In this document: positions 51,913 to 62,888 of the stretch, one piece after another
How the letters are laid out: every line of letters begins with the position of its first letter
Position numbering within the stretch: position 1 is the stretch's first letter
NCBI RefSeq assembly: GCF_900172235.1
Contig: NZ_FWFQ01000004.1
Span: forward strand, 62,001-126,000
DNA length: 64,000 nt
Origin: Pseudoruegeria aquimaris
GTDB lineage: Bacteria > Pseudomonadota > Alphaproteobacteria > Rhodobacterales > Rhodobacteraceae
Reading direction: 5' to 3'
The notes under the pieces: generated by a model
Databases searched by the model: none
What the model was told of the DNA's origin: nothing
What the model saw: the letters and a program-made list of their open reading frames with translations, nothing else
Made by a program: the position numbers and the translations under genes

Positions 51913-53223
51913 ATGAAACGTCACCTGATCTGCGCTTTCGGCGCCGCAGCGCTGCTGGCGGCCTGTTCCGAACCCGAAGTGATCCTGCCCGGCGAGCGGC
52001 TCGATCTGCGCGCCGAGGATCCGGCCCTGGCCGCAGCCCAGGAGGGCAATCGCGCCGCGCCGATCTCGCTGCCGGCCGTGAGCCAGACCGCGAGCTGGAC
52101 GCATCGCGCCGGCAACGCCACGCACCGGATGCCGCATCTCGCCCTGCGCAGCCAGCTGGCGCCCGTCTTCGCCGCCGACATCGGCAAGGGCAACAGCCGC
52201 CGCAACCGCATCACCGCCGATCCGGTGGTGTCCAACAACCGCATCTTCACGATGGATTCGGAATCGCGCGTCACCGCCACCGGGACAGGCGGCGCGCAGT
52301 TGTGGTCCACCCAGCTCTCCACCGGGCGGGACCGGGCCAGCGAAGTCTCCGGCGGCGGGCTCGCCGTGAGCAGCAACATTCTCGTCGCCTCCACCAGCTT
52401 CGGGCGCCTCGTGGCGCTGGATGCCGCCACCGGCGGGCGGATCTGGGAGCAGCGGCTCGACACGCAACTCTCCGGCCCGCCGACGATCCACGACAACATC
52501 GTCTATGCCAGCACGCGGGATTCCCGTGGCTGGGCCATCGATCTGGCCAAGGGCAAGATCCTCTGGGAGATCCAGGGCGCACCCGGCGGTGCCGGCGTGG
52601 CCGGTGGCGCGTCGCCTGCCGTCAACGGCGAACTGGCCGTCTTCCCGCTCGGCGGCAGCGAGATCCTCGCCACCTTCCCCAAGGGCGGGGTGCGGCTGTG
52701 GTCGTCCTCCGTTTCGGGGCAGCGCGCGGGCCAGGTCTATGCCCTGACGCAGGACATCACCGGCGATCCGGTGATCGACGGCGGCCGCATCTACGTGGGC
52801 AACCAGTCCGGGCGGCTGGTGGCGCTGAACACCGCCACCGGTGAGCGCATCTGGACGGCGCGGGAAGGCAGCTACGGCCCGGTCTGGCCGGTGGCGGGCT
52901 CGGTCTTCCTCGTCAGCGACCAGGCTGAACTGGTGCGGCTGGACGCGAACACCGGCGAGCGGATCTGGGGCGTGAAACTGCCCTATTTCAAGAAGGAAAT
53001 CGCCTCCAAGCGGCAGGGTGTCTATGCCCATTACGGGCCGATCCTCGCCGGCGGTCGGCTGATCGTGGCCTCGTCGGACGGGTTCATCCGCTCCTTCAGC
53101 CCGGAAAGCGGCCAGCTGCTGTCGTCGGTCGAGATCCCCGGCGGGGCAACGGCGCATCCGGCCGTGGCCGGGGGCACGCTCTACGTCGTCTCCTCGAAGG
53201 GCAAACTTCTCGCTTTCCGTTGA
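51913..53223 (+). CDS. bamB: BamB-like outer-membrane assembly lipoprotein
   Basis: A 436-residue PQQ-repeat beta-propeller lipoprotein. The signal peptide ends in a lipobox (LLAAC, Cys18). Propeller blades have repeats such as GRLVALDAATGGRIWEQ, GRLVALNTATGERIWTA and LVRLDANTGERIWGV. BamB is a subunit of the Bam complex that inserts outer-membrane proteins. The start is the ATG giving MKRHLICAFG; an in-frame ATG 60 bp upstream would spoil the signal peptide. It stands between the YfgM-like gene and der, the usual order. Confidence 0.9.
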   Translation: MKRHLICAFGAAALLAACSEPEVILPGERLDLRAEDPALAAAQEGNRAAPISLPAVSQTASWTHRAGNATHRMPHLALRSQLAPVFAADIGKGNSRRNRITADPVVSNNRIFTMDSESRVTATGTGGAQLWSTQLSTGRDRASEVSGGGLAVSSNILVASTSFGRLVALDAATGGRIWEQRLDTQLSGPPTIHDNIVYASTRDSRGWAIDLAKGKILWEIQGAPGGAGVAGGASPAVNGELAVFPLGGSEILATFPKGGVRLWSSSVSGQRAGQVYALTQDITGDPVIDGGRIYVGNQSGRLVALNTATGERIWTAREGSYGPVWPVAGSVFLVSDQAELVRLDANTGERIWGVKLPYFKKEIASKRQGVYAHYGPILAGGRLIVASSDGFIRSFSPESGQLLSSVEIPGGATAHPAVAGGTLYVVSSKGKLLAFR

Positions 53224-53271
53224 GCGAGCTTTGCTGTAGAGGGGCGGCTTGATCTTTCCGGGAGTCGTCTC

Positions 53272-54747
53272 ATGAGTTTCACGCTGGCCATCGTAGGCCG
53301 TCCGAATGTCGGCAAATCCACGCTGTTCAACCGGCTGGTCGGCAAGCGGCTGGCGCTGGTGGACGATCAGCCCGGCGTCACCCGCGATTTGCGCGAGGGC
53401 GAGGCCAAGCTGGGCGATCTGCGTTTCACGGTGATCGACACGGCGGGGCTGGAAGAGGCCACCGACGACAGCCTCCAGGGCCGGATGCGCCGCCTTACGG
53501 AGCGCGCGGTCGAGATGGCCGACGTCTGCCTCTTCATGATCGACGCCCGCACCGGGGTTCTGCCCGCGGACGAGGTATTCGCCGACATCCTGCGCAAGAA
53601 GAACGCCCATGTGCTGCTCGCCGCCAACAAGGGCGAGGGCAGGGCCGCCGATGCCGGGGTGATCGAGGCTTATGCGCTGGGGCTGGGCGAGCCGCTGCGG
53701 ATCTCGGCGGAGCATGGCGAGGGCATGGGCGATCTGCTGGCCGCGCTGATGCCGATCGCCGACGAATTCGCCGCGCGGGAAGCCGAATACACGCCCGACA
53801 CCGACGTGACTCTCGCCGAAGGCGAGGCGGACGCGGGCGAGGACATCGACGCCGAAGCGCGGATCACGCCGCAGAAGCCGCTTCAGGTGGCCGTGGTCGG
53901 CCGCCCCAACGCCGGCAAATCCACCCTCATCAACCGCATCATCGGCGAAGAGCGCCTGCTGACCGGCCCCGAGGCCGGGATCACGCGGGATTCGATCTCG
54001 CTGCGCACCACCTGGAACGGCACGCCGATGCGGATCTTCGACACCGCCGGGATGCGCAAGAAGGCCAAGGTGCAGGAGAAGCTCGAAAAGCTCTCCGTCT
54101 CCGACGGCCTGCGGGCGGTGAAATTCGCCGAGGTCGTGGTGGTGCTCCTGGACGTGGAAATCCCCTTCGAACAGCAGGATCTGCGCATCGCCGATCTGGC
54201 CGAGCGCGAGGGGCGCGCCGTGGTGATCGCCGCCAACAAATGGGATGCGGAGCCGGAGAAGCAGGAGAAGCTGCGCGAGCTGAAGGCCAATTTCGAACGT
54301 CTCCTGCCGCAGCTGCGCGGCGCGCCGCTTGTCACGGTTTCGGCCAAGACGGGCAAGGGGCTCGACCGCCTGCACGCCGCCATCCTGCGCGCCCACGAGG
54401 TGTGGAACCGCCGCGTCTCCACCGCGCGGCTGAACCGCTGGCTCGGTGAAATGGTCGAGGCGCACCCGCCGCCCGCGCCCTCGGGGCGCCGGATCAAGCT
54501 GCGCTACATGACCCAGGCCAAGACCCGGCCGCCGGGCTTCGTGGTGATGTGTTCCAACCCGGAGAAACTGTCCGACAGCTATTCGCGCTACCTGATCAAC
54601 GGGCTGCGCGACAGCTTCGACATGCCGGGTACGCCGATCCGGCTGCACATGCGCAGCCAGGCCGACGCGAACCCCTACAAGAACCGCAAGAAATCGACGC
54701 CCTCGCGGCTGCGCAAGCACCTGGGCAAGAAGCCCCACGGGGAGTGA
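53272..54747 (+). CDS. der: Ribosome-assembly GTPase Der (EngA)
   Basis: A 491-residue double GTPase. Two G domains: P-loops GRPNVGKST (residues 8-16) and GRPNAGKST (about 207-215), each with a DTAG switch II and NK-type specificity loops (ANKG in the first, ANKWD in the second). A C-terminal KH-like domain ([20 protein letters not shown]) follows. Der acts in 50S ribosomal subunit maturation. An acidic linker of about 30 residues joins the two G domains. Terminal KKST/KHLGKK basic residues are typical. Confidence 0.97.
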   Translation: MSFTLAIVGRPNVGKSTLFNRLVGKRLALVDDQPGVTRDLREGEAKLGDLRFTVIDTAGLEEATDDSLQGRMRRLTERAVEMADVCLFMIDARTGVLPADEVFADILRKKNAHVLLAANKGEGRAADAGVIEAYALGLGEPLRISAEHGEGMGDLLAALMPIADEFAAREAEYTPDTDVTLAEGEADAGEDIDAEARITPQKPLQVAVVGRPNAGKSTLINRIIGEERLLTGPEAGITRDSISLRTTWNGTPMRIFDTAGMRKKAKVQEKLEKLSVSDGLRAVKFAEVVVVLLDVEIPFEQQDLRIADLAEREGRAVVIAANKWDAEPEKQEKLRELKANFERLLPQLRGAPLVTVSAKTGKGLDRLHAAILRAHEVWNRRVSTARLNRWLGEMVEAHPPPAPSGRRIKLRYMTQAKTRPPGFVVMCSNPEKLSDSYSRYLINGLRDSFDMPGTPIRLHMRSQADANPYKNRKKSTPSRLRKHLGKKPHGE

Positions 54748-54752
54748 CTATT

Positions 54753-54809
54753 CGCCGGCCGCGGGCGCGGCCGGCGATGCCTCCGGCAGGGATATTTGCG
54801 GAACAAAGT
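54753..54809 (+). repeat. Short intergenic repeat, hairpin plus GATATTT tail (copy 4, diverged stem)
   Basis: CGCCGGCCGCG (54753-54763) pairs perfectly with CGCGGCCGGCG (54766-54776), and the tail CTCCGGCAGGGATATTTGCGGAACAAAG follows. The tail matches the reverse copy at 35.2 kb (GGAGATATTTCCGGAACAAAG) while the stem differs. It lies right after der. Confidence 0.65.
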
Positions 54810-54846
54810 AGAAGGCCCGGCGCGGATGCGGCGGGCCTTCTTCTTG
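54810..54846. terminator. Bidirectional terminator between der and dnaB
   Basis: AGAAGGCCCG (54810-54819) pairs perfectly with CGGGCCTTCT (54832-54841) across a 12-base loop; TCTTG follows on the plus strand and TACTTTG on the minus. The genes on the two sides converge here, so it can serve both. Confidence 0.8.
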
Positions 54847-54890
54847 TGCGGGGTTTTGCGCCAATGTTCATGCGGCGGTGAGGCGGGGCC

Positions 54891-56384
54891 TCAGTATTCC
54901 TCGATGCCGCCCTGCTGCCAGGATTGGGCGAGGTTGCCGAAGCGGGTGAAGCGGCCTTCGAAGGAGAGGGCGACCGAGCCGATGGGGCCGTGGCGCTGCT
55001 TGCCGATGATCACCTCGGCCTTGCCATGCAGCTGCTCCATCTCCTCCTGCCATTTCGCCATGGCTTCGAGGTTGTCGTCGCCGGGCTTTTCCCGTTCCTT
55101 GTAGTATTCGCCGCGGTAGACGAACATCACCACGTCGGCATCCTGTTCGATCGAGCCGGATTCCCGCAGGTCGGACAGCTGCGGGCGCTTGTCTTCGCGG
55201 CTTTCCACCGAGCGCGACAGCTGCGAGAGCGCGATCACGGGGATGTCCAGCTCCTTGGCGATGGCCTTGAGGCCCTGCGTGATCTCGGAGACCTCGTTGA
55301 CCCGGCTGTCCTTGGCGGAGGCCGGGCGGACGAGCTGGAGGTAGTCCACGAAGAGCGCGTCCAGCCCGCAGGTGCGTTTCAGGCGGCGAGCGCGCGCGGC
55401 CAGCTGCGAGATCGGCAGCGCGGGCGTGTCGTCGATGTAGAGCGGGCAGGCTTCAAGCTCCTTGGCGGCTTCCACGAGGCGGCGGAACTCTTCTTCCGTC
55501 ATGTCACCGGAGCGCAGACGGTGGCTGTCCACGCTGGCGGCGTCGGCGAGGATCCGCGACGCGAGCTGTTCGGCGCTCATCTCGAGCGAGTAGAAGCCCA
55601 CGACGCCGCCTTCGACGGCGCCCTCGGTGCCATCGGGGCGGATGCCCTTGCGGTAGGCGCGGGCGATGTTGAAGGCGATGTTGGTGGCGAGCGAGGTTTT
55701 GCCCATGGAGGGGCGGCCGGCGAGGATCAGCAGGTCTGAGCGGTGCAGGCCGCCGAGCTTGGCATCCATGTCGATCAGCCCGGTGGAGACGCCCGACAGG
55801 CCGCCGTCGCGCTGGTAGGCCTCGTTGGCCACGTCCACGGCCGTTTTCAGGGCGCTCAGGAAGCTCTGGAAGCCGCTTTCGCTCTGGCCCTGTTCGGCCA
55901 GCGCGTAGAGCGCCTGCTCGGCCTCGACGATCTGTTCCTTGGGCTCGCTGGTCACGTCCACGCGCTTGGCGCGGTCGGTGATTTCGCGGCCGATGTCCAT
56001 CAGCTTCCGCCGGATCGCCAGATCGTAGATCATCTGCGCGTAGTCGCGCGCGGCGAAGGAAGAGATGGCGGCGCCGGCGAGCCGGACGAGATAGGCCGGC
56101 CCGCCGAGTTCCTTCAGCCCCTCGTCATCCTCCATGAACGCCTTCAGCGTCACCGGAGAGGCAAGGTTGTTCTTCGCGATCCGGGCCGCGGCGATCTCGT
56201 AGATGCGCGCGTGCACCGGCTCGTAGAAGTGCTGCGGTTTGATGATCGAGGCGACCCTGTCGTAGATGTCGTTGTTGGTCAGGATCGCGCCGAGGAGTTG
56301 CTGCTCGGCCTCGATGTTATGGGGCAGGGTCTCTTCCGGACTCTCGCCTGCTTGCCCCGGTTGGAACGGTGCGACTTCGTTCAT
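54891..56384 (-). CDS. dnaB: Replicative DNA helicase DnaB
   Basis: A 497-residue hexameric helicase. N-terminal domain: PHNIEAEQQLLGAIL and KPQHFYEPVHARIYE. Helicase domain: Walker A AGRPSMGKTSLA, LDALFVDYLQLV (Walker B) and SQLSRSVESRED with the arginine-finger region DLRESGSIEQDAD. The start is the ATG preceded by GGGGAG; a GTG 12 bp upstream would give four extra residues. An insert of about 15 residues (IRPDGTEGAVEGGVV) in the helicase domain is typical of alphaproteobacterial DnaB. Upstream are three DnaA-box-like sequences. Confidence 0.97.
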   Translation of the reverse strand: MNEVAPFQPGQAGESPEETLPHNIEAEQQLLGAILTNNDIYDRVASIIKPQHFYEPVHARIYEIAAARIAKNNLASPVTLKAFMEDDEGLKELGGPAYLVRLAGAAISSFAARDYAQMIYDLAIRRKLMDIGREITDRAKRVDVTSEPKEQIVEAEQALYALAEQGQSESGFQSFLSALKTAVDVANEAYQRDGGLSGVSTGLIDMDAKLGGLHRSDLLILAGRPSMGKTSLATNIAFNIARAYRKGIRPDGTEGAVEGGVVGFYSLEMSAEQLASRILADAASVDSHRLRSGDMTEEEFRRLVEAAKELEACPLYIDDTPALPISQLAARARRLKRTCGLDALFVDYLQLVRPASAKDSRVNEVSEITQGLKAIAKELDIPVIALSQLSRSVESREDKRPQLSDLRESGSIEQDADVVMFVYRGEYYKEREKPGDDNLEAMAKWQEEMEQLHGKAEVIIGKQRHGPIGSVALSFEGRFTRFGNLAQSWQQGGIEEY

Positions 56385-56441
56385 TCTGCTCCCCACTTGC
56401 CCGTTGCCGGCCTTTCTGGCCCAGCCCGGGTTTCAGATCAA

Positions 56442-56472
56442 TCTGGATATCCTGTGGATAGGTTGTGGATGC
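56442..56472. promoter_or_regulatory. Three phased DnaA-box-like sequences upstream of dnaB
   Basis: TCTGGATAT (56442), TGTGGATAG (56453) and TGTGGATGC (56464) are spaced exactly 11 bp apart. They match the DnaA-box complement TGTGGATAA at 7, 8 and 7 of 9 positions. They lie 58-88 bp upstream of the dnaB start. The helical phasing suggests cooperative binding of DnaA or a related factor, linking dnaB expression to replication control. Confidence 0.5.
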
Positions 56473-56647
56473 CCGTCATACCACAAAATGTAGCTGAAGG
56501 CGCCCCTCGACCCATCCGTATTTCGGGGCAGCCCTGATGACCTTCCCGTGATTTACTTTCCGGCTCCCGTCAGGTGAACGCCCGTTTCCGCTGCGCGCAG
56601 CCGGCGCCGGGCGCCGAATCGTGGCCTCCGTCATGGCCCTGTTCGCG

Positions 56648-56701
56648 GGCCTGATCTTCGGCCTGAGTCGTGGCCTGAGTCGTGGCCTGGGCCGTGGCCG
56701 A
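56648..56701. repeat. 12-bp tandem repeat abutting the pyrE stop
   Basis: GGCCTGAGTCGT is present twice exactly (56660-56683), then a variant GGCCTGGGCCGT (56684-56695) and the partial GGCCGA, with a degenerate unit before. The repeat ends where the pyrE stop codon lies. The rest of the 317-bp gap between dnaB and pyrE holds the DnaA-box-like sites and no gene. Confidence 0.6.
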
Positions 56702-57376
56702 TCAGCTGCGGGCGTCCTGCCATTCGCGCGGCGCGTTCAGGAAGGCCTCGACCTCGGCGAGCGTCTCGGCATCGAAGGCACCGCGGGCGCGGGCCTCGGC
56801 CAGCACGTCCCACCAGGTGCAGAGGTAGTGCAGCTTCACGCCGTGATCGCCCAGCGTCTTCTCGGTTTCCTTGAAGATGTCGTAGTAGAAGATCACCGCC
56901 GTGTGGCCGCAGGTGGCGCCGGTTTCGCGGATGGCGTCCACGAAGGAGAGCTTGGAGCCGCCGTCGGTGGTGAGATCCTCCACCAGCAGCACGCGCTGGC
57001 CCTCGGTCATCACCCCTTCGATGCGGGCGTTGCGGCCGTAGCCCTTGGGCTTCTTGCGCACGTAGGTCATCGGCAGGCCGAGGCGCTCGGCCACGAGGGC
57101 GGCGAAGGGGATGCCCGCGGTTTCGCCGCCGGCAACGTTGTCGAAGGCTTCGAAGCCCGCCTCGCGCATCACGGTGCAGGCCATGAAATCCATCATCGCG
57201 GCGCGCACGCGCGGATGGGAGATCGGGGTGCGGCAGTCGATGTAGGTGGGCGAGGGCTTGCCGCTGGCGAGCGTGAAGGGCTCGCGCGCGTTGAAATGCA
57301 CGGCGTTTATGTCCAGCAGCATGCCGGCCGTCATGCGGGCGATGTCTTCCTTGGCGGGAAAGGAGGTCGGGATCAT
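56702..57376 (-). CDS. pyrE: Orotate phosphoribosyltransferase
   Basis: A 224-residue type I phosphoribosyltransferase. The PRPP-binding loop is [31 protein letters not shown] and [23 protein letters not shown] are further family motifs, and [15 protein letters not shown] is the flexible catalytic loop. It makes orotidine 5'-phosphate in pyrimidine synthesis. It follows pyrC by 93 bp on the same strand, and probably shares its transcript. Confidence 0.95.
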   Translation of the reverse strand: MIPTSFPAKEDIARMTAGMLLDINAVHFNAREPFTLASGKPSPTYIDCRTPISHPRVRAAMMDFMACTVMREAGFEAFDNVAGGETAGIPFAALVAERLGLPMTYVRKKPKGYGRNARIEGVMTEGQRVLLVEDLTTDGGSKLSFVDAIRETGATCGHTAVIFYYDIFKETEKTLGDHGVKLHYLCTWWDVLAEARARGAFDAETLAEVEAFLNAPREWQDARS

Positions 57377-57469
57377 GGGGCAGCTCCGGTGGGTCGGTTT
57401 GGGGCCATGGTCTGGCGGGGTGGGGTGCCGCGGTGGCGGCGCAGCGGGGTGTGGGCGCTCGGGCAGCGG

Positions 57470-58510
57470 TCAGGCGGTGACGTGCCAGAGCAGCGGATGG
57501 CCCGGATCAAACAGGGTGACGGGGCCGTCTCCGGTGGCGAGTTTCTCGGGATAGGGGACGGGATCGCCCTTGGTGAGGGTGATCGTGGTTTCGTTGGGCG
57601 GCAGCCCGTAGAAGGCCGGCCCATTGAGCGAGGCGAAGGCTTCGAGCCTGTCCAGCGCGCCCTCTTCCTCGAAGACATGGGCGAGGCAGCTCATGGTGTT
57701 GGTGGCGGAAAAGACCCCGGCGCAGCCGCAGGCGCTTTCCTTGTTGGGGTCGGTGTGCGGCGCGCTGTCGGTGCCGAGGAAGAAGCGCGCCTCGCCCGAT
57801 GTGGCGGCGTCGCGCAGCGCGAGCCTGTGCTCTTCGCGCTTGGCCACGGGCAGGCAGTAGTAGTGCGGTTTGATCCCGCCCACGAGGATGTGGTTGCGGT
57901 TGATCATCAGGTGATGCGTGGTGATCGTCGCGCCCAGGTCGTCGCCCTGGCTGCGGGCGTAGTCCACGCCGTCTTTCGTGGTGATGTGCTCCATCACCAC
58001 GCGCAGGCCGGGGGTGGCGCGGCGGATCGGATCGAGCACGCGGTCGATGAAGACGGCCTCGCGGTCGAAGATGTCGATCTCGGGATCGGTCACCTCGCCA
58101 TGCACGCAGAGCGGCATGCCGATCTCGGCCATCCTCTCCAGCACGGCGCGCACCTTGTCGAAATCACGCACACCGGAGGCGGAATTGGTGGTGGCGCCCG
58201 CCGGATAGAGTTTCACCCCCGTCACCAGCCCGCTCGCGTGGGCGGCGGCCACGTCGTCCGGGTCGGTCTCCTCGGTGAGGTAGAGCATCATCAGCGGGGT
58301 GAACGCCATGCCTTCGGGCAGGGCTTTGAGAATGCGGGCCTTGTAGGCCTCGGCGTCGCGGCTCGTGACCACCGGCGGCACGAGGTTGGGCATGATGATG
58401 GCGCGGCCGAAATGGCGGGCGGATTCGGGCAGGACGGCCTGCAGCATCGCGCCGTCGCGCAGGTGCAGGTGCCAGTCGTCGGGGCGGCGGATCGTGAGGG
58501 TGCTGGTCAT
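57470..58510 (-). CDS. pyrC: Dihydroorotase
   Basis: A 346-residue class II (E. coli PyrC-type) dihydroorotase, which cyclises carbamoyl aspartate. Zinc-site residues: [10 protein letters not shown] (two His), [11 protein letters not shown] (carbamylated Lys), [16 protein letters not shown] and GTDSAPHT (Asp). The start is the ATG giving [10 protein letters not shown]; an open frame upstream was not used. It is the first gene of pyrC-pyrE and diverges from the urease operon. Confidence 0.96.
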   Translation of the reverse strand: MTSTLTIRRPDDWHLHLRDGAMLQAVLPESARHFGRAIIMPNLVPPVVTSRDAEAYKARILKALPEGMAFTPLMMLYLTEETDPDDVAAAHASGLVTGVKLYPAGATTNSASGVRDFDKVRAVLERMAEIGMPLCVHGEVTDPEIDIFDREAVFIDRVLDPIRRATPGLRVVMEHITTKDGVDYARSQGDDLGATITTHHLMINRNHILVGGIKPHYYCLPVAKREEHRLALRDAATSGEARFFLGTDSAPHTDPNKESACGCAGVFSATNTMSCLAHVFEEEGALDRLEAFASLNGPAFYGLPPNETTITLTKGDPVPYPEKLATGDGPVTLFDPGHPLLWHVTA

Positions 58511-58746
58511 GGGGCCTGCGCTACACAAAATCGCCGCCCGTTTCCAGCCGTTTCGCACCGGGCTGGCCTGCGTGGGCGGGGGCGCCCTGGGCGGGCGGGG
58601 CATTGCACGCCCCGCGACGGCTGCCCAATCCTTGTGCAACGGCAAAGAAATTCCGCATGCGGTGTCGTGCCGGTGTCACCTTGGCCTTGTTTCTTCTGCA
58701 AGGGCGCGCCTAGCTTGCAGGCGAAGCAGTGACACAGGGCGAAGGA

Positions 58747-59568
58747 ATGCTCGACAGCAGCCAGATCCGGATGCAGCGCGCGGCGGGCCGTGCGGAGGTG
58801 GCGATCGCCGCCCGGGGCGGGCGCAATGCGCTCTGCCGCCTGCATCAGTCCGGCTCTGCCAAGGCCTTCCTGCCCAAGGTGCACACGCCGGTGCCGGAAG
58901 TCGTGTTCCTGAACACCTCCGGCGGCGTGACCGGCGGGGATCGCATCGGCTACCGGCTGGAGGTCGGCGCGGGGGCGCAGGTCATCGCCACCACCCAGAC
59001 GGCCGAACGGGCCTACCAGAGCAGTGCGGACGTGGGCGAGGTGACGGTGGAACTTTCGGTGGGCGAAGGCGGCGTGCTGGAGTGGCTGCCGCAGGAGACC
59101 ATCCTCTTCGACCATTCCGCCATGACCCGCCGCACCACGGTGGATCTGGCGGCAGGGGCGCGGTTCCTGATGGTGGAAACGGTCGTTCTGGGCCGGGCCG
59201 CCATGGGGGAGGTGATCGAGGATCTGGCCTTCTTCGATCTGCGCCAGATCCGCCGCGAGGGCCGCCCGGTGCTGGTGGAGCCGTTGCAGATCGATGCCGC
59301 CGCGCTCGGCCTGCGCGATCACCCGGCGGTCTTCGGCGGCGCGGTGGCGATGTCCACGCTGGCCTACGTTGCGGAAGAAGCCGAGGATGTGCTGGCGCGC
59401 ATCGGCTCCCTGCCGGAAAGTGACGAGGTGGCGATCGCCGCGTCCGCCTGGGAGGGCAGATGCGTGCTCCGGTTTCTCGCCGGGGACGCCTGGCCGCTGC
59501 GCCGGGCGCTGGCGGATGTGCTCAATCGGATCCGGGGCAGGGCGCTGCCGCGGGTCTGGCAAATGTGA
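58747..59568 (+). CDS. ureD: Urease accessory protein UreD
   Basis: A UreD/UreH family protein of 273 residues from the chosen start. [40 protein letters not shown] and [17 protein letters not shown] are the family's recognisable blocks. UreD works with UreF and UreG as a GTP-dependent complex that loads nickel into urease. Two starts are possible: GTG at 58729 or ATG at 58747; the ATG is used because AGGG lies at the proper distance. It precedes ureA by 10 bp. Confidence 0.93.
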   Translation: MLDSSQIRMQRAAGRAEVAIAARGGRNALCRLHQSGSAKAFLPKVHTPVPEVVFLNTSGGVTGGDRIGYRLEVGAGAQVIATTQTAERAYQSSADVGEVTVELSVGEGGVLEWLPQETILFDHSAMTRRTTVDLAAGARFLMVETVVLGRAAMGEVIEDLAFFDLRQIRREGRPVLVEPLQIDAAALGLRDHPAVFGGAVAMSTLAYVAEEAEDVLARIGSLPESDEVAIAASAWEGRCVLRFLAGDAWPLRRALADVLNRIRGRALPRVWQM

Positions 59569-59578
59569 AGGAACGGAA

Positions 59579-59881
59579 ATGAACCTGACGCCAAGAGAGA
59601 AGGACAAGCTCCTGGTGAGTCTTGCGGCCATGGTGGCGCGCGAGCGGCTGAAGCGCGGCGTGAAGCTGAACCACCCCGAAGCCATCGCGCTGATCACCGA
59701 TTTCGTGGTGGAGGGCGCGCGCGACGGGCGCTCGGTGGCCGAGCTGATGGAGGCCGGGGCCGAGGTGGTGCGCGCGGAGCAGTGCATGGACGGAATCGCC
59801 GAGATGATCCACGACGTGCAGGTCGAGGCGACCTTTCCCGACGGCACCAAGCTCGTCACCGTTCACCATCCGATCCGCTAG
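59579..59881 (+). CDS. ureA: Urease gamma subunit
   Basis: A 100-residue subunit with the family's usual length. [44 protein letters not shown] and [36 protein letters not shown]-type blocks (split across residues 65-100) match UreA closely. It assembles with UreB and UreC into the nickel urease that hydrolyses urea to ammonia and carbamate. Its stop is followed after 13 bp by a short frame and then ureB. Confidence 0.97.
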   Translation: MNLTPREKDKLLVSLAAMVARERLKRGVKLNHPEAIALITDFVVEGARDGRSVAELMEAGAEVVRAEQCMDGIAEMIHDVQVEATFPDGTKLVTVHHPIR

Positions 59882-59894
59882 TCAGGAGGCCGCC

Positions 59895-59987
59895 ATGCTC
59901 AAACTCTGCGCCATTTTCCACGGACATTTCGCCCGGCTGCCGCCATCGCGCCGGCCTTGGCCGAAGGGCGGGGAGGCAGGCCGATGA
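59895..59987 (+). CDS. Short 30-residue frame between ureA and ureB (small protein, leader or gene remnant)
   Basis: ATG preceded by AGGAGG opens a 30-codon frame ([20 protein letters not shown] then WPKGGEAGR) whose stop overlaps the ureB ATG as ATGA. In the frame of ureB the same stretch reads [14 protein letters not shown], which looks like the end of a signal peptide (ALA cleavage site). So either it is a translational coupler, or a frameshifted remnant of a small secreted protein. No product is recognised. Confidence 0.4.
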   Translation: MLKLCAIFHGHFARLPPSRRPWPKGGEAGR

Positions 59988-60289
59988 TCCCCGGAGAGAT
60001 CTTCACCGCGCAGGGCGACATCACGCTCAACGAGGGGGCGGAGGCGATCACCCTGACCGTCTCCAACACCGGCGACCGGCCGGTGCAGGTGGGCAGCCAT
60101 TACCATTTCGCCGAAACCAACAGCGCCCTCGCCTTCGACCGCGGCGCGGCGCGGGGGATGCGTCTGGACATCGCCGCCGGCACCGCCGTGCGCTTCGAGC
60201 CCGGCCAGACGCGCGAGGTCCGGCTCGTGCCCTTCGGCGGCGCGCGGAAGGTCTATGGATTCAACAAGGCCGTCATGGGGGCGCTCTAG
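59984..60289 (+). CDS. ureB: Urease beta subunit
   Basis: A 101-residue subunit. [38 protein letters not shown] and [17 protein letters not shown] are the diagnostic UreB segments. The start is the ATG giving MIPGE, the universal UreB opening; a longer frame would add a signal-peptide-like tail and was rejected. It is separated from ureC by a Lys/Ala/Pro-rich gene instead of the usual short gap. Confidence 0.97.
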   Translation: MIPGEIFTAQGDITLNEGAEAITLTVSNTGDRPVQVGSHYHFAETNSALAFDRGAARGMRLDIAAGTAVRFEPGQTREVRLVPFGGARKVYGFNKAVMGAL

Positions 60290-60333
60290 GGCGCGCCTCG
60301 GTCACGGCAGACACGGCAGACAAGGAGAGCAGC

Positions 60334-60990
60334 ATGTCCCGGATGATGACCCCGGTCGATTTCTGGAAGAACAGCGTGGAGCTGTGGTGCATCGCCACCG
60401 AAACCCAGATGGCCATTGCCCGCCAGATGATGGACGCCTCGCGGCTCTGGTCGCCTGTGCTGGGGGCGCCGATCGCGCGCGGCACCGCGCCCGTCGGAGG
60501 CAAGGCGCCCGACAGGCCCGTGAAACCGGTGAAAGCGGTGAAAGCCGAGCCTGTCAAAGCCGCGAAGCCTGAGCCCGCGAAGGCTGAGGCGCCCGCGGCC
60601 CAGGTGGTCGAGATGAAGCCGGCGCCGGCTGCGGAGGCGAAGGCCCCGGCTGCACCGGCCACCCCGGCCGCGCCTGCCAAGGTGGCGCCTTTCCCGGAGG
60701 CGGAGTTGAAGCCCACGCCCAAGCGGCGCGCCAAGCCGGCGGCCCGCGCAAAGGCCGAGGCGCCGGCGAAGGCCGAGGCTCCGGCCAAGCCTGAAGCGCC
60801 CGCGGCCCCGCTCAAGCCCGCGGCCAGCCCGAAGGCCGAGCCGAAAGCCCCTGCGGCGAAGGCCGCCAAGCGGGCCTCCGCGAAACCCGCGCCCCGGCGG
60901 AAGGCAACCGCGGCATCCACTGCCAAATCGCCAGCCAAATCGCCAGCCAAATCGCCTGCCCAATCGCCGGCCAAACCCGGCAAGGGCTGA
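60334..60990 (+). CDS. Lys/Ala/Pro-rich protein with phasin-like N-terminus and histone-H1-like tail
   Basis: A 218-residue protein. The first 45 residues are an amphipathic helix region ([33 protein letters not shown]) resembling small phasin-like Rhodobacterales proteins. Residues 55-218 are almost all Ala, Pro, Lys and Glu, ending in four KSPA-type tetrapeptides ([17 protein letters not shown]), like histone H1 tails. Strong AAGGAG ribosome site. It lies between ureB and ureC, an odd place, and has no recognised urease role. The tail may bind DNA or polyphosphate; the head may sit on granule or membrane surfaces. Both are guesses. Confidence 0.7.
   Translation: MSRMMTPVDFWKNSVELWCIATETQMAIARQMMDASRLWSPVLGAPIARGTAPVGGKAPDRPVKPVKAVKAEPVKAAKPEPAKAEAPAAQVVEMKPAPAAEAKAPAAPATPAAPAKVAPFPEAELKPTPKRRAKPAARAKAEAPAKAEAPAKPEAPAAPLKPAASPKAEPKAPAAKAAKRASAKPAPRRKATAASTAKSPAKSPAKSPAQSPAKPGKG
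60922..60969 (+). repeat. 12-bp tandem repeat encoding KSPA units
   Basis: Four 12-bp units GCCAAATCGCCA, GCCAAATCGCCA, GCCAAATCGCCT and GCCCAATCGCCG lie in the 3' end of the Lys/Ala/Pro-rich gene. The first two are identical, which shows recent slippage or duplication. Confidence 0.85.
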
Positions 60991-61088
60991 GGCGCGGGCA
61001 CGGCAGGGCCGGCCCTCCAATTGCAACGCAGTGCAGAGCGCCCCGGCCTGATCCGGGGCGTGAAAGACGACAGAACACAGGTGCTCCC

Positions 61089-62798
<1,710 letters not shown>

Positions 62799-62813
62799 GG
62801 ATTGGGTTCTGCA

Positions 62814-62888
62814 CGCGCCGTCCCGCGGGGTGGCGCAATCGCGCCGCCCCAGGGGGGCGGGACGGCGCGGCCAAAGCTTTGCTTTGGC
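62814..62888. repeat. Double-hairpin intergenic element (copy C)
   Basis: An outer 13-bp stem (62814-62826 with 62857-62869, CGCGCCGTCCCGC / GCGGGACGGCGCG) encloses an inner stem GGGGTGGCGC / GCGCCGCCCC (62827-62836 with 62841-62850). A second hairpin GCCAAAG-ctttg-CTTTGGC (62870-62888) follows. It fills the gap between convergent ureC and the DUF3604 gene, like copy A. Confidence 0.65.

Noticed and set aside
53272-54747. Possible plasmid or mobile island signal near der/dnaB
   Set aside because: Only core chromosomal genes are present, with no integrase, transposase or att-like repeats.
56621-58732. 703-codon plus-strand frame opposite pyrE and pyrC
   Set aside because: Antisense to two conserved pyrimidine genes and without domain signatures.
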